Shown: positions 31,962-39,939 of the stretch, one piece after another
Numbering within the stretch: the first letter of the stretch is position 1
Layout: every line of letters starts with the position of its first letter
DNA from: Enterobacteriaceae bacterium
GTDB lineage: Bacteria; Pseudomonadota; Gammaproteobacteria; Enterobacterales; Enterobacteriaceae
Assembly (NCBI GenBank): GCA_031253755.1
Contig: JAIRVT010000002.1
Span: 1 to 43,863, forward strand
DNA length: 43,863 nucleotides
Reading direction: 5' to 3'
The notes under the pieces: model-generated
Database searches by the model: none
What the model saw: only the letters and a program-made list of their open reading frames with translations
What the model was told of the DNA's origin: nothing
Translations under genes and position numbers: made by a program

Positions 31962-32825
31962 ATGACTACTGCACACAATAAGACGCATTATTACAATATA
32001 TCAACCCGTTATGCCCGTATTTCAGTATTAGATACCGGCGGTAGTGGTCTGCCGGTGCTTTTTATTCATGGCAATTCAAGCTGTAAGGAGATATTCCAAC
32101 ATCAGGTGGCGTATTTCAAGCCGCGTTATCGCGTCTTAGCGCTGGATTTACCGGGGCATGGTGCTTCTTCTGACGCCTACGAGCCGCGCCAGACTTATTC
32201 TATGCCGGGTTATGCCCATGCTGTCATTGAAGCACTGGAGAAAATCGGCATTAATCGCGTGGTGGTTTTTGGCTGGTCATTAGGCGGGCATATCGGGCTG
32301 GAAATGTTGGTACGAGCCTCCAAAATAACAGCTTCCGAGATAAATGCTCCCAAAATAATCGGGTTGATGATTTGTGGTACGCCGCCGGTGGCCGCCGGTA
32401 GAGAGAATGTCGCGCGGGGTTTTCTGCCGTGTGAGCATATGGGGCTTGCGGCTAAGGGTGATTTTACGCAAGAGGATGTGCAGAATTTTACCTGGCAGAC
32501 TGTTGGCGTTAATGCACCTCATGATCCTTTTCTCCTTGAAGCGGTAGCCAGAACTGACGGCTTAGCGCGCCAGTATATGTTTGATGCTTTCACTTCTCCT
32601 CAGGCAACCAATCAAAAATTATTGGCGGAAACCAGCCCGATCCCGTTGGCTATCGTCAATGGCGCAGGCGACCCTTTTATTAATAGCGAGTATATCGAGA
32701 GTTTGCATTATCAGAATCTCTGGCGGGATCAGGTCATTAAGCTGGCCGATGCGGATCATGCTCCGTTTTGGGAAGCGCCTGACAGGTTTAATGCCATATT
32801 GGCTGATTATCTTGGTGATTTTTAA
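31962..32825 (+). CDS. Alpha/beta hydrolase
   Basis: A 287-residue cytosolic protein with the alpha/beta-hydrolase fold: oxyanion region LFIHGNSSCKEIF (about 35-47), ALDLPGHGASSD, nucleophile Ser in VFGWSLGGHIGLE (about residue 110), Asp in IVNGAGDPFI and catalytic His in ADADHAPFWEAPDRF near the end. The substrate is not predictable; such enzymes include esterases and haloperoxidase-like hydrolases. AGGAGA (31949-31954) seven bases before ATG 31962 fixes the start; the frame is open to 31944. It is followed by an ERIC fragment and then the PTS genes, which have their own regulatory region, so it is probably a separate unit. Confidence 0.9.
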   Translation: MTTAHNKTHYYNISTRYARISVLDTGGSGLPVLFIHGNSSCKEIFQHQVAYFKPRYRVLALDLPGHGASSDAYEPRQTYSMPGYAHAVIEALEKIGINRVVVFGWSLGGHIGLEMLVRASKITASEINAPKIIGLMICGTPPVAAGRENVARGFLPCEHMGLAAKGDFTQEDVQNFTWQTVGVNAPHDPFLLEAVARTDGLARQYMFDAFTSPQATNQKLLAETSPIPLAIVNGAGDPFINSEYIESLHYQNLWRDQVIKLADADHAPFWEAPDRFNAILADYLGDF

Positions 32826-32866
32826 CCCGTTGCCGCCGCGGCCCAACCCGAAATCCATAGAGCTAT
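32825..32866 (+). repeat. ERIC right-end fragment
   Basis: CCCGTTGCCGCCGCGGCC followed by CAACCCGAAATCCATAGAG matches the right end of ERIC. It begins at the last base of the hydrolase stop codon. Confidence 0.6.
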
Positions 32867-32923
32867 CTATTTTAAAGATTAAATAAATAGATTTTTATTC
32901 GACATTTGCCAAATAAATGGACT

Positions 32924-32939
32924 TTTAATCTGGATCACA
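32924..32939 (+). promoter_or_regulatory. Candidate CRP site before the PTS operon
   Basis: TTTAATCTGGATCACA matches 13 of the 16 bases of the ideal CRP site (TGTGATCTAGATCACA); the right half TCACA is perfect. It lies 143 bases before the first PTS gene. Catabolite control would suit a sugar transporter. The downstream promoter boxes are not clear. Confidence 0.6.
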
Positions 32940-33081
32940 GTTTCCCTTAGTTTACTCTGCTGTAATGCTCACGATTAATATCAGCATTAAATAGTTTTAT
33001 CTTGTTACTGCTTGCCTATGACAGATCCTGCCGGCTTCCCGGCAGTGAAAATCTGTATCAAAAAATCGTCAAGGAGTTCGC

Positions 33082-33564
33082 ATGTCTACCCCAAATATTC
33101 TCATGACCCGCATTGATAACCGTCTGATCCACGGGCAGGTTGGCCTTACCTGGGTAAATACACTGGGTGTCAATCTGATTGTGGTGGCAAACGACGAAGC
33201 TGCGGATGATCCTGTCCAGCAATCGCTGATGGATATGGTGATATCTGATGGCGTTGAAACGCGCTATTTTACGCTGCAAAAAACGATTGATGTCATTTAT
33301 AAGGCTTCACAGCGCCAGAAAATTTTTATTGTCTGTAAAACGCCGCAGGATGTGCTGGCTCTGGTCAAAGGCCACGTGCCCATCGATTTTGTCAATGTCG
33401 GCAATATGCATTTTTCCGAAGGAAAGGTTCGGATCCATAAAACGGTTTCCGTTGATAACAGTGATATTGATGCCTTTCGTGAACTGGGTGAGCTCGGCAT
33501 TCCCTGCGAAATCCGTCGTGTACCGGATGAAACGGGTGAATCTGTTGCGAACTTACTAAACTGA
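33082..33564 (+). CDS. Mannose-family PTS component EIIB (Aga-like)
   Basis: EIIB carries the phosphate from EIIA to the incoming sugar. The 160-residue protein has the phosphorylatable His in RIDNRLIHGQVGLTWV (about residue 17) and the family segments NLIVVANDEAADDPVQQSLM and VNVGNMHFSEGKVRIHKTVS. It is most like the AgaV/AgaB subunits of N-acetylgalactosamine or galactosamine systems, judged by eye; substrate assignment is uncertain. GGAG at 33072-33075 precedes ATG 33082. It is first in the order B-C-D-A. Confidence 0.92.
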   Translation: MSTPNILMTRIDNRLIHGQVGLTWVNTLGVNLIVVANDEAADDPVQQSLMDMVISDGVETRYFTLQKTIDVIYKASQRQKIFIVCKTPQDVLALVKGHVPIDFVNVGNMHFSEGKVRIHKTVSVDNSDIDAFRELGELGIPCEIRRVPDETGESVANLLN

Positions 33565-33575
33565 CGGGAGGAAAT

Positions 33576-34376
33576 ATGTTTATTGATGCACTTTTGATCT
33601 CAATCGTGGCGGGCGTTGCCGGTATTGACATGTTCAATGGATTGACGCATATCCATCGCCCGGTTGTGGTAGGGCCGCTAGTCGGGCTGATATTGGGTGA
33701 TATTCAGACCGGTTTACTGGTCGGCGGGACATTAGAACTGATCTGGATGGGAATGGTGCCTCTGGCGGGAGCACAGCCGCCCAATGTGGTTATCGGCGGT
33801 ATCATTGGCACCAGTTTTGCCATTCTCGCTCATGCTGATCCCAAAATTGCGATAGGTATCGCTATTCCTTTTTCAATCGCGGTTCAGGGATGTATCACTC
33901 TGCTGTTTACGGTTTACTCTCCGATGATGCACAAATGCGATCGGATGGTCAAAAACCTGAACTGGCGCGGTGTCGAGTGGGTCAACTATTTCGGCCTGAT
34001 TATCCTGTTTTGTTTTTACTTTATCGTCTCTTTCCTGCCTATTTATTTTGGTGCGAACGAAGCCAGAGAGATTGTGCAAAAAGCGCCTCGCTGGCTGCTG
34101 GAAGGGTTGTCGGTAGCGGGGGGCATGATGCCTGCCATTGGTTTTGCCCTGTTGATGAAAATAATGATGAAAAAAACCTATGTGGCTTATTTCATTCTTG
34201 GTTTTATTTCTGTCACTTTTCTCAAATTACCCATGATCGCCATTGCATTAGGCGCGTTTGCCATTGCTTTAATCGACTTTTTTAACCGTACTCGTAACGA
34301 CCAGTTCCATAGCGACGATGCGCAAGCGGCATCTTCCCAATCATCCTCATCGAAGGAGATGCAAGATGGTATTTAA
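33576..34376 (+). CDS. Mannose-family PTS component EIIC (Aga-like)
   Basis: Membrane channel subunit: 266 residues, about six to eight hydrophobic segments, with GIDMFNGLTHIHRPVVVGPL near the start, GDIQTGLLVGGTLELIWMGM and VPLAGAQPPNVVIGGIIGTS, all EIIC-type motifs. The tail after the last segment is Ser/Gln-rich. GGGAGGA lies five bases before the ATG and 11 bases separate it from EIIB. Its end overlaps the EIID start by 11 bases. Confidence 0.93.
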   Translation: MFIDALLISIVAGVAGIDMFNGLTHIHRPVVVGPLVGLILGDIQTGLLVGGTLELIWMGMVPLAGAQPPNVVIGGIIGTSFAILAHADPKIAIGIAIPFSIAVQGCITLLFTVYSPMMHKCDRMVKNLNWRGVEWVNYFGLIILFCFYFIVSFLPIYFGANEAREIVQKAPRWLLEGLSVAGGMMPAIGFALLMKIMMKKTYVAYFILGFISVTFLKLPMIAIALGAFAIALIDFFNRTRNDQFHSDDAQAASSQSSSSKEMQDGI

Positions 34377-35274
34377 TAAAAAAGCATTTAATAAAAAAGC
34401 CATACCTAATGAAGCGATGCCTGATAACACGGCAGCGATTGAAACAGTGAATGAAAACAGAGAGCCTGACAGTTATACCGATCTCACTTCGGCTGACGAT
34501 TTAACTGAGCACGATATTAATGTCATGGCTGTGCGTTCTCTGTTGTTACAGGCGTCTTTCAACTATGAACGTATGCAAGCGGGAGGCTGGTTTTATACCT
34601 TGATCCCGGCGTTGCGTAAGCTACATAACAACCCGGACGATCTGGCAAAATCGATGAAAATGCACATGGAGTTTATCAACGTTCATCCGTTTGATGCGAC
34701 TTTTTTGGCCGGTCTGGTGTTGGCGATGGAACGCAATAAAGAGAGGCCTTCGACCATCCGGGCGGTGAAAGTGGCCCTGATGGGGCCATTGGGCGGGATT
34801 GGTGATGCGTTATTCTGGCTGACATTATTGCCGATTTGTGCGGGTATCGGTGCGGCGCTCGCGCTGCAAGCCAGCATTTTAGGGCCGATTGTGTTTCTGC
34901 TGATGTTTAATATTGTGCATTTTTCTCTGCGTTTTGGCTTGGCACACTACGGTTACTATACGGGGCTCAAAGCAATAACCCTGCTCAAAACACATGCAAA
35001 AAACATTTCCCATGCCGCCACGATGGTAGGAATGACGGTCATCGGGGCACTTGTGGCTTCTTATGTTCATCTTTCGACACCTTTTGTGATCCACGCAGGC
35101 GAGGCAAAAATTCCCCTGCAAACGGGTGTCATTGATGAGCTGTTGCCTAACTTATTGCCGCTTTCCTTTACCTTACTGGTTTATTGGCTGATGAAACGGA
35201 ATTTTTCCCCCGTGAAACTTATCGGCATTACGGTCGTATTGGGTGTTGTGGGTAAATGGTTTGGCTTTTTATAA
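34366..35274 (+). CDS. Mannose-family PTS component EIID (Aga-like)
   Basis: Second membrane subunit, 302 residues: SLLLQASFNYERMQAGGWFY, HMEFINVHPF and GLVLAMERNKE, then LMGPLGGIGDALFWLTLLPI, the standard EIID motifs. I start it at ATG 34366 because AAGGAG precedes it by seven bases; the open frame upstream (34318) is inside EIIC. The first codons contain an exact-type 15-bp duplication (34372-34386 and 34387-34401) that gives FNKKA twice, and the N-terminal 60 residues before the PTS domain are longer than I expect for the family. Translation is coupled to EIIC. Confidence 0.93.
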   Translation: MVFNKKAFNKKAIPNEAMPDNTAAIETVNENREPDSYTDLTSADDLTEHDINVMAVRSLLLQASFNYERMQAGGWFYTLIPALRKLHNNPDDLAKSMKMHMEFINVHPFDATFLAGLVLAMERNKERPSTIRAVKVALMGPLGGIGDALFWLTLLPICAGIGAALALQASILGPIVFLLMFNIVHFSLRFGLAHYGYYTGLKAITLLKTHAKNISHAATMVGMTVIGALVASYVHLSTPFVIHAGEAKIPLQTGVIDELLPNLLPLSFTLLVYWLMKRNFSPVKLIGITVVLGVVGKWFGFL

Positions 35275-35297
35275 CCTGAAAAACGACGGGTATCGCG

Positions 35298-35744
35298 ATG
35301 CCGGGAGAGAACATACTGGGCATTATCATCACCGGGCACGGCATGTTTGCCAGTGGCCTGCTTCAGGCAGTGGTGCAGGTTATAGGCAAACATCCCGGAT
35401 GTCTGGCGATTGATTTTCCTGATGGAATGACGACGGAACAGTTACAACAAGCGTTATCTATCGCCAGAACAGCGAGTGATACGGGGAAAGGCGGCGTTTT
35501 CCTGACGGATTTGTTGGGCGGTTCTCCGTTCCGTCAGGCGGCACTGCTGGCTTTGGCGCACCCACAATGGCAGGTGATCACCGGCACGAATATGCAGTTA
35601 GTGGTTGAAATGATGATGGCGCGCGGCGATGCGGATGCCGCCGAGTTTCGAGATAGGGCGCTGGAATGTGGTCATCGCGGGCTGACCAGCCTGTGGCATC
35701 AACAACAGCTACAATCGGTATTGCCTGATATTGATGGGATTTGA
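35298..35744 (+). CDS. Mannose-family PTS component EIIA (AgaF-like)
   Basis: A 148-residue cytosolic phosphocarrier that takes phosphate from HPr on the His of IIITGHGMFASGLLQAV (about residue 14). It keeps FLTDLLGGSPFR, VITGTNMQLVVEMMMAR and ALECGHRGLTSLW, close to E. coli AgaF. It completes a full B-C-D-A set, but no kinase, deacetylase, isomerase, aldolase or regulator of amino-sugar breakdown is in the window, so the pathway served cannot be read from context. Confidence 0.92.
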   Translation: MPGENILGIIITGHGMFASGLLQAVVQVIGKHPGCLAIDFPDGMTTEQLQQALSIARTASDTGKGGVFLTDLLGGSPFRQAALLALAHPQWQVITGTNMQLVVEMMMARGDADAAEFRDRALECGHRGLTSLWHQQQLQSVLPDIDGI

Positions 35745-35753
35745 GTGAGGAGA

Positions 35754-35780
35754 TAAAAAAAGAGCCTGAGAATCAGGCTC
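35754..35780 (-). terminator. Hairpin with T tract on the minus strand
   Basis: GAGCCTGA-TTC-TCAGGCTC (35762-35780), then TTTTTTT on the minus strand (complement of 35754-35760). It is a proper terminator for leftward transcription arriving from the exporter operon. The stem also lies 17 bases past EIIA, but there is no T run on the plus strand. Confidence 0.7.
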
Positions 35781-35799
35781 CAAAAATGGGCGAGGATAT

Positions 35800-35844
35800 A
35801 TACCCGTTGTCTCTCAAGCTGACCGCACTCGAAATCCGCAGGGT
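35800..35844 (+). repeat. ERIC, internally deleted copy
   Basis: ATACCCGTTGTCTCTCAAGC joined to CACTCGAAATCCGCAGGGTT: both ends without the core. Confidence 0.55.
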
Positions 35845-35990
35845 TGGCTTATTAATAAATAACTGATTATTGTTCCAGATTGATTTAAATCGGGGAGGTA
35901 ATGGTTATTTATTTTTTTAGTGTGGCTATCTTCCAACTTATTGGCGTGTGCTGCCATATTAAAATGTGCACCATCATAATGAATAATAAT

Positions 35991-36124
35991 ATACCCTTCG
36001 TCTTTCCAGTTGCCTCTTTGTTGGTTGCGCTCACTCGTCCCAGTCACCCCAGTAGCATAGTTATCTATGTTCAGGGAACTCGTTCCCTTGCCGCCGCGAT
36101 GCAACTCGAAATCCATTGGGTAAT
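35991..36124 (+). repeat. Near-complete ERIC element
   Basis: Starts ATACCCTTCGTCTTTCCAG, has the core TTGGTTGCGCTCACTCGTCC and ATAGTTATCTATGTTC, and ends GCAACTCGAAATCCATTGGG. It is slightly longer (about 134 bp) than the copy at 2126. Confidence 0.85.
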
Positions 36125-36144
36125 ACCCGTCGTCTTTCAAGCCG
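36124..36144 (+). repeat. ERIC left-end fragment overlapping the exporter stop codon
   Basis: ATACCCGTCGTCTTTCAAGCC directly abuts the previous ERIC. On the minus strand it provides the TGA (36137-36139) that ends the ABC exporter gene. Confidence 0.65.
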
Positions 36145-38266
36145 TGCCTTCTGGCTGGAGGTTGGGATCTTCTATCGACACAACCCGTCCGGCTGAATTA
36201 ATCGTTGATGGCCGATGTGCAATGATAATTCGGGTGATGTTTAAGATTGAAATGGATTCATTAATGTAAGATTCATTATTCAGATCTAAGTGGCTGGTTG
36301 CTTCATCCATAAATAAAATACTGGGGCGGCGGTAAAGTGCTCTGGCTATCAATAATCGTTGAATTTGCCCACCGGATAATCCGCTGCCTAATTCGCCAAT
36401 GAGTGTTTCATAGCCCATTGGCATCCGCAAAATATCATCATGAATACTGCTACGAATTGCACATTCCTGAATAAATGCGATATCAGGTGAAGATTCAAAA
36501 CTCGATATATTGTCAGCAATAGAACCTGAAAGCAATTTATCATCCTGCAATACGCAAGCAATACATTTTCGATAGTTATTTAAACCGATAATATTAATAT
36601 CTAATCCATTCATTAAAATAGTGCCTTTATTGGGTTCCAATAGCCCGCTCATTAATTTCATGAGGGTTGTTTTTCCCGTCCCGGAAGGGCCAACAATCGC
36701 GACACTTTCTCCAGCCCTGACACTCAAATTAAAGTTGGATATAATCGGTTTAGATAAATTGTCATATTGATAACATAAATTACGCACCGTTAATGCAACC
36801 GGCATTCCGTTAATTCCCAAATCCCTGCTAGGCGATTCTTTTTCTGGTTCAGAAAGGACAATATCTGAAATTCTCTCATTATGTAAATTCAACATGCGTA
36901 ATTTAATCGCCATATCAATTAAATTACTTGCACGGTCAGCAAATTGCCCGCGATATGAATTAAAAGCCACAAACATGCCAAGCGTCATTTGGTTATCCAT
37001 GACTAATGATGCACCCAGCCATAAAATAATGATCTGCTCACAGGACGTAATTAAAGAATTAACGACATTAAAAATAGAACCTATCTTACTGAGTTTTGTA
37101 TTTGAATTCAGGGTGTCAACATTCAGATTCAGCCAGGATTTTGCCCTGGTATCGCATAAACCAAGCGCCTTTAATGTGTTGATGCTATATAAGGTTTCCA
37201 TGAAATGGGAATTTGCTCTGGCATCTTTGACGATTTGTTCTTCAGAAAGTTGCCGGAAATATTGGTAAGTGATAAATCTTATTATGATATAAATCACCGT
37301 AAAGCCTAATACGACCCAAACTAACCAGCCACCATATAATAACATCATGATAAAGACGCTGATCATCATAATAGTATCAATAATGCTATTAACAATATTC
37401 TGGGTGAATGTTGTCCGTATAACGCTCAATGAACCAAACCGTGATTGAATATCACCTAATTTACGTTTTTCAAAATATTCTAAGGGTAATTTCATTAAAT
37501 GATCGAAAACCCCGGATTTCCATTGAACGTCAACAAATGCTTCCATCGTAATGGATACCCAGCTGCGTAATGTTGATACACTGACCCTGAATAAGATAAA
37601 AAAGAGTAAACCACAACAAATAATGGTTAACAGGCTATTATCCTGCGCGATAATAACATGATCCATGATTAACTGTGTGCCTACCGGAAGTAATATATTA
37701 ATAGCCTCAATGACGAGAGATAAGGCGAATATTTTCCCCAGTGCAGGTTTAAGCCCCTGAATATTATTTAATAAGGCGATGATACGCAGTTTATTTTGTT
37801 TTTTGGCAGGAACGAAATCACTGCCCGGCCATAACTCTAACCCAATACCGGTAAAGTGTTTGGAAAATTCCTGTTCGCTTAAAATGCGTTTTCCGAAAGC
37901 CGGGTCATGAATAATCATTTTATTTTTTTTAACACCGACCAAAACAACAAAATGATTCATATCCCAATGTAAAATACACGGTTTTCTCAATTCAATAATT
38001 TCATCGAGATCCAGCGATACGGCTCTTGTTTTAAATTTAAGGGTATTGGCAATGTTAATTAATGTAGGCAATGTAACGCCTCTGGTGGATATACCGAACT
38101 GGCTCCGTAAATTGGATAAATCAATTTGCAATCCATAATAATGGAAAACCATTGCTAAGCTGGCTAACCCGCACTCGGCGGCTTCAGTCTGTAGAATTTT
38201 CGGTACTTTTCTTTTGAATCCTAAATTCAATTTTTCTGCAATTGCTTCGAAAGACGTTTTATTCAT
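36137..38266 (-). CDS. C39 peptidase-containing ABC exporter (CvaB-like)
   Basis: This protein cuts double-glycine leaders from peptides and exports them. The 709 residues hold an N-terminal C39 peptidase (about 20-140) with oxyanion Gln26 and catalytic Cys32 in ILQTEAAECGLASLAMV, His in ILHWDMNHFVVLVG and Asp in IIHDPAFGKR. A six-helix membrane domain spans about 155-430. The nucleotide-binding domain has Walker A VGPSGTGKTTLMKL, signature GSGLSGGQIQRL, Walker B ILFMDEATSHLDL and switch His in IIIAHRP. All catalytic residues are present. It overlaps the membrane-fusion gene by eight bases. Closest by eye is the colicin V/microcin exporter CvaB. The last codons and stop come from an ERIC end. 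No substrate peptide gene is seen nearby. Confidence 0.94.
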   Translation of the reverse strand: MNKTSFEAIAEKLNLGFKRKVPKILQTEAAECGLASLAMVFHYYGLQIDLSNLRSQFGISTRGVTLPTLINIANTLKFKTRAVSLDLDEIIELRKPCILHWDMNHFVVLVGVKKNKMIIHDPAFGKRILSEQEFSKHFTGIGLELWPGSDFVPAKKQNKLRIIALLNNIQGLKPALGKIFALSLVIEAINILLPVGTQLIMDHVIIAQDNSLLTIICCGLLFFILFRVSVSTLRSWVSITMEAFVDVQWKSGVFDHLMKLPLEYFEKRKLGDIQSRFGSLSVIRTTFTQNIVNSIIDTIMMISVFIMMLLYGGWLVWVVLGFTVIYIIIRFITYQYFRQLSEEQIVKDARANSHFMETLYSINTLKALGLCDTRAKSWLNLNVDTLNSNTKLSKIGSIFNVVNSLITSCEQIIILWLGASLVMDNQMTLGMFVAFNSYRGQFADRASNLIDMAIKLRMLNLHNERISDIVLSEPEKESPSRDLGINGMPVALTVRNLCYQYDNLSKPIISNFNLSVRAGESVAIVGPSGTGKTTLMKLMSGLLEPNKGTILMNGLDINIIGLNNYRKCIACVLQDDKLLSGSIADNISSFESSPDIAFIQECAIRSSIHDDILRMPMGYETLIGELGSGLSGGQIQRLLIARALYRRPSILFMDEATSHLDLNNESYINESISILNITRIIIAHRPSTINSAGRVVSIEDPNLQPEGTA

Positions 38267-39557
38267 TTTTCGCGCCTGCCAATGTTTTTTTCAAGTCATA
38301 AAGAGGGGAGAACATCCATTGATAAAGCGGTCTTTTTTCAAGGAAGAACGTTGACTGGGCTTTCATGCCATTGGATAAATATAAATTTCTGCCGTTGTAA
38401 TCAAACTTATTTTTATCCAAGTTGATCATGACCTTATAATAAGAGTCGGTTTTGTCCGTATTATTGCTTGTCGGTGAACTTTTATAATGGGACATTTCTT
38501 GAGAAGAGGCAGGAATATAGGAAATACTATCAATGTGTCCTGAAAATTGGCCAAATTTTTCAAATGGAAATGCGTCGTAACGTACAGCAATTTGATCGCC
38601 TTTAGTAATATAAGGCAAACTGCTATTGGGAACCCACAAAATTAAATGATAAACCGGGGCAGAGTCATTGGTGATGACCTGAGCTAAATTATCATTTGTG
38701 ACAACAGTCTGGCCCACCGTAAAGCTCAGTGATTCAATCCGGCCATCAATCGGAGAGGTAATAAAAACAGAACCGCTGGTAGCCATTTCGGTTAATTTCT
38801 GTTTTAAATCATCCCGCTGAATTTTATATTGCGAAACTTGTTTATCAAAATCAGCTTGTTTAAGTAAGATCTCGCTATTTAAGCTGGTGATTTTCAATGA
38901 GTCACTGATATATTGGCTGTATAAATTTTGGTAGGTGTTTTGCTGTTGGTAATAGGAATAACCGTAACTATTAAACTGGTCTTTAGTGATAAGCCCTCGC
39001 TCTTGATAAAGTTTATAACTTCTCATGTTGTCTTTGGCAAATTCAAGCCCCTGACGTGCATTTTCAAGCACGACTTTATTTTTCTCATGGGATAATTCAT
39101 ATTGTTCTTTTTGTTCTTGCAGGCTTTTTAATGTAACTTCGTTATTATATTCAAGGTTTTTAATAATATTATTAACTTGTGTCAGTTGATTTTTAATTAA
39201 ATTTTGCGCATTCGTACTGATCTTACCTTCTTGGGTAATTGGGCTGAAATCTACCTGATAAATTTTAGCGCCTTTTTTGACAATATCGCCTACGTTAACA
39301 AATGTGTTTGCGATAAATCCCGGCTGGGTGGATAAGATATTGATGGGATGAGGATTCGTGATAACTTCACCATAAACATTAATTCGCCGGGTATAACTGC
39401 CAAAGACAATGAATATAAACAGAATGGTTAAAAAAACGAATGAAGCGATATAGATAACCCATGCAGGAATTTTTGCTACCAGCAGCGCTTCTCCGGTCCA
39501 TTTGGATTTTTTATGTTCTAAAGCTTCTTGCCGAAATAGCTGATTCATTGCAGTCAT
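38259..39557 (-). CDS. HlyD-family membrane fusion protein (CvaA-like)
   Basis: The periplasmic adaptor linking the inner-membrane exporter to an outer-membrane channel such as TolC. The 432-residue protein starts FRQEALEHKKSKWTGEALLV, has one membrane segment (about 31-52, WVIYIASFVFLTILFIFIVF), a lipoyl half-motif (VYGEVITNPHPINILS), a long coiled coil (about 115-270, LTQVNNIIKNLEYNNEVTLK) and the beta barrel (FITSPIDGRIESLSFTVGQT). The end YQWMFSPLYDLKKTLAGAKN matches CvaA closely. ATG 39557 has no strong ribosome site; an ATG three codons further is possible. An internally deleted ERIC lies 36 bases upstream, within the probable leader. Confidence 0.93.
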   Translation of the reverse strand: MTAMNQLFRQEALEHKKSKWTGEALLVAKIPAWVIYIASFVFLTILFIFIVFGSYTRRINVYGEVITNPHPINILSTQPGFIANTFVNVGDIVKKGAKIYQVDFSPITQEGKISTNAQNLIKNQLTQVNNIIKNLEYNNEVTLKSLQEQKEQYELSHEKNKVVLENARQGLEFAKDNMRSYKLYQERGLITKDQFNSYGYSYYQQQNTYQNLYSQYISDSLKITSLNSEILLKQADFDKQVSQYKIQRDDLKQKLTEMATSGSVFITSPIDGRIESLSFTVGQTVVTNDNLAQVITNDSAPVYHLILWVPNSSLPYITKGDQIAVRYDAFPFEKFGQFSGHIDSISYIPASSQEMSHYKSSPTSNNTDKTDSYYKVMINLDKNKFDYNGRNLYLSNGMKAQSTFFLEKRPLYQWMFSPLYDLKKTLAGAKNE

Positions 39558-39593
39558 AGGTTATTAATCTTTAAACTATATTGAATACTTGTC

Positions 39594-39662
39594 ATACCCG
39601 TCGTCTTTCAAGTTGCCTCTTTGTCGTTTGCCGCCGCGATGCAACTCGAAATCCATAGGGTA
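39594..39662 (+). repeat. ERIC, 69-bp internally deleted copy
   Basis: ATACCCGTCGTCTTTCAAG and TTGCCTCTTTGTCG joined to GCAACTCGAAATCCATAGGG; both terminal inverted repeats are intact and the central half is missing. Confidence 0.85.
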
Positions 39663-39839
39663 TGTTACGATTTGAGAAATGGTTGAAAATATTATTTCAT
39701 TAATATGATATTGTTGGAGCGAATATTTTTTCTATAATGCCACTTTAATATAGATAACCTGAACATTACTTCAACGATATATATCAATCCAATTGCCTCC
39801 CCGCTGTGCGGAGAGAATAGGGAAAAAGCGGAAAGAAAA

Positions 39840-39863
39840 ACATCCGCGTTATTAAGCGGATGT
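39840..39863 (-). terminator. Terminator of ychF
   Basis: Minus strand: ACATCCGC-TTAATAAC-GCGGATGT then TTTTTC, 77 bases past the ychF stop. Confidence 0.8.
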
Positions 39864-39917
39864 TTTAAATAGGAGGTTTTAAATAGGAAGTTTTAAATAA
39901 GCTGTTTTAAATAAAAC
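39862..39917. repeat. Four tandem copies of a 14-bp unit
   Basis: GTTTTAAATAGGAG, GTTTTAAATAGGAA, GTTTTAAATAAGCT and GTTTTAAATAAAAC follow one another without gaps. They lie in the 3' untranslated part of ychF, between its stop and its terminator. Confidence 0.85.
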
Positions 39918-39939
39918 GTGTTGAAATAACAGATAACAA

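Larger units (their letters stand above)
35745..36136. other. Convergent region between PTS and exporter genes
   Basis: 392 bases: the hairpin at 35754-35780, a collapsed ERIC (35800-35844), about 140 bases without signal, a full-length ERIC (35991-36124) and the start of a third copy. The frames crossing it on both strands are made of ERIC sequence and are not credited. Confidence 0.6.
39558..39939. other. Region between exporter operon and ychF
   Basis: 382 bases: ERIC at 39594-39662, a CTCCCCGC-TGT-GCGGAGAG palindrome near 39797-39815 resembling the other stem-loop repeats, the ychF terminator at 39840-39863 and a 14-bp tandem repeat. No gene, and in particular no double-glycine peptide, was found. 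Confidence 0.55.

Noticed and set aside
35901-36269. 122-codon plus-strand frame near the exporter stop
   Set aside because: It crosses a full ERIC and then the end of the exporter gene in antisense; no ribosome site or family.
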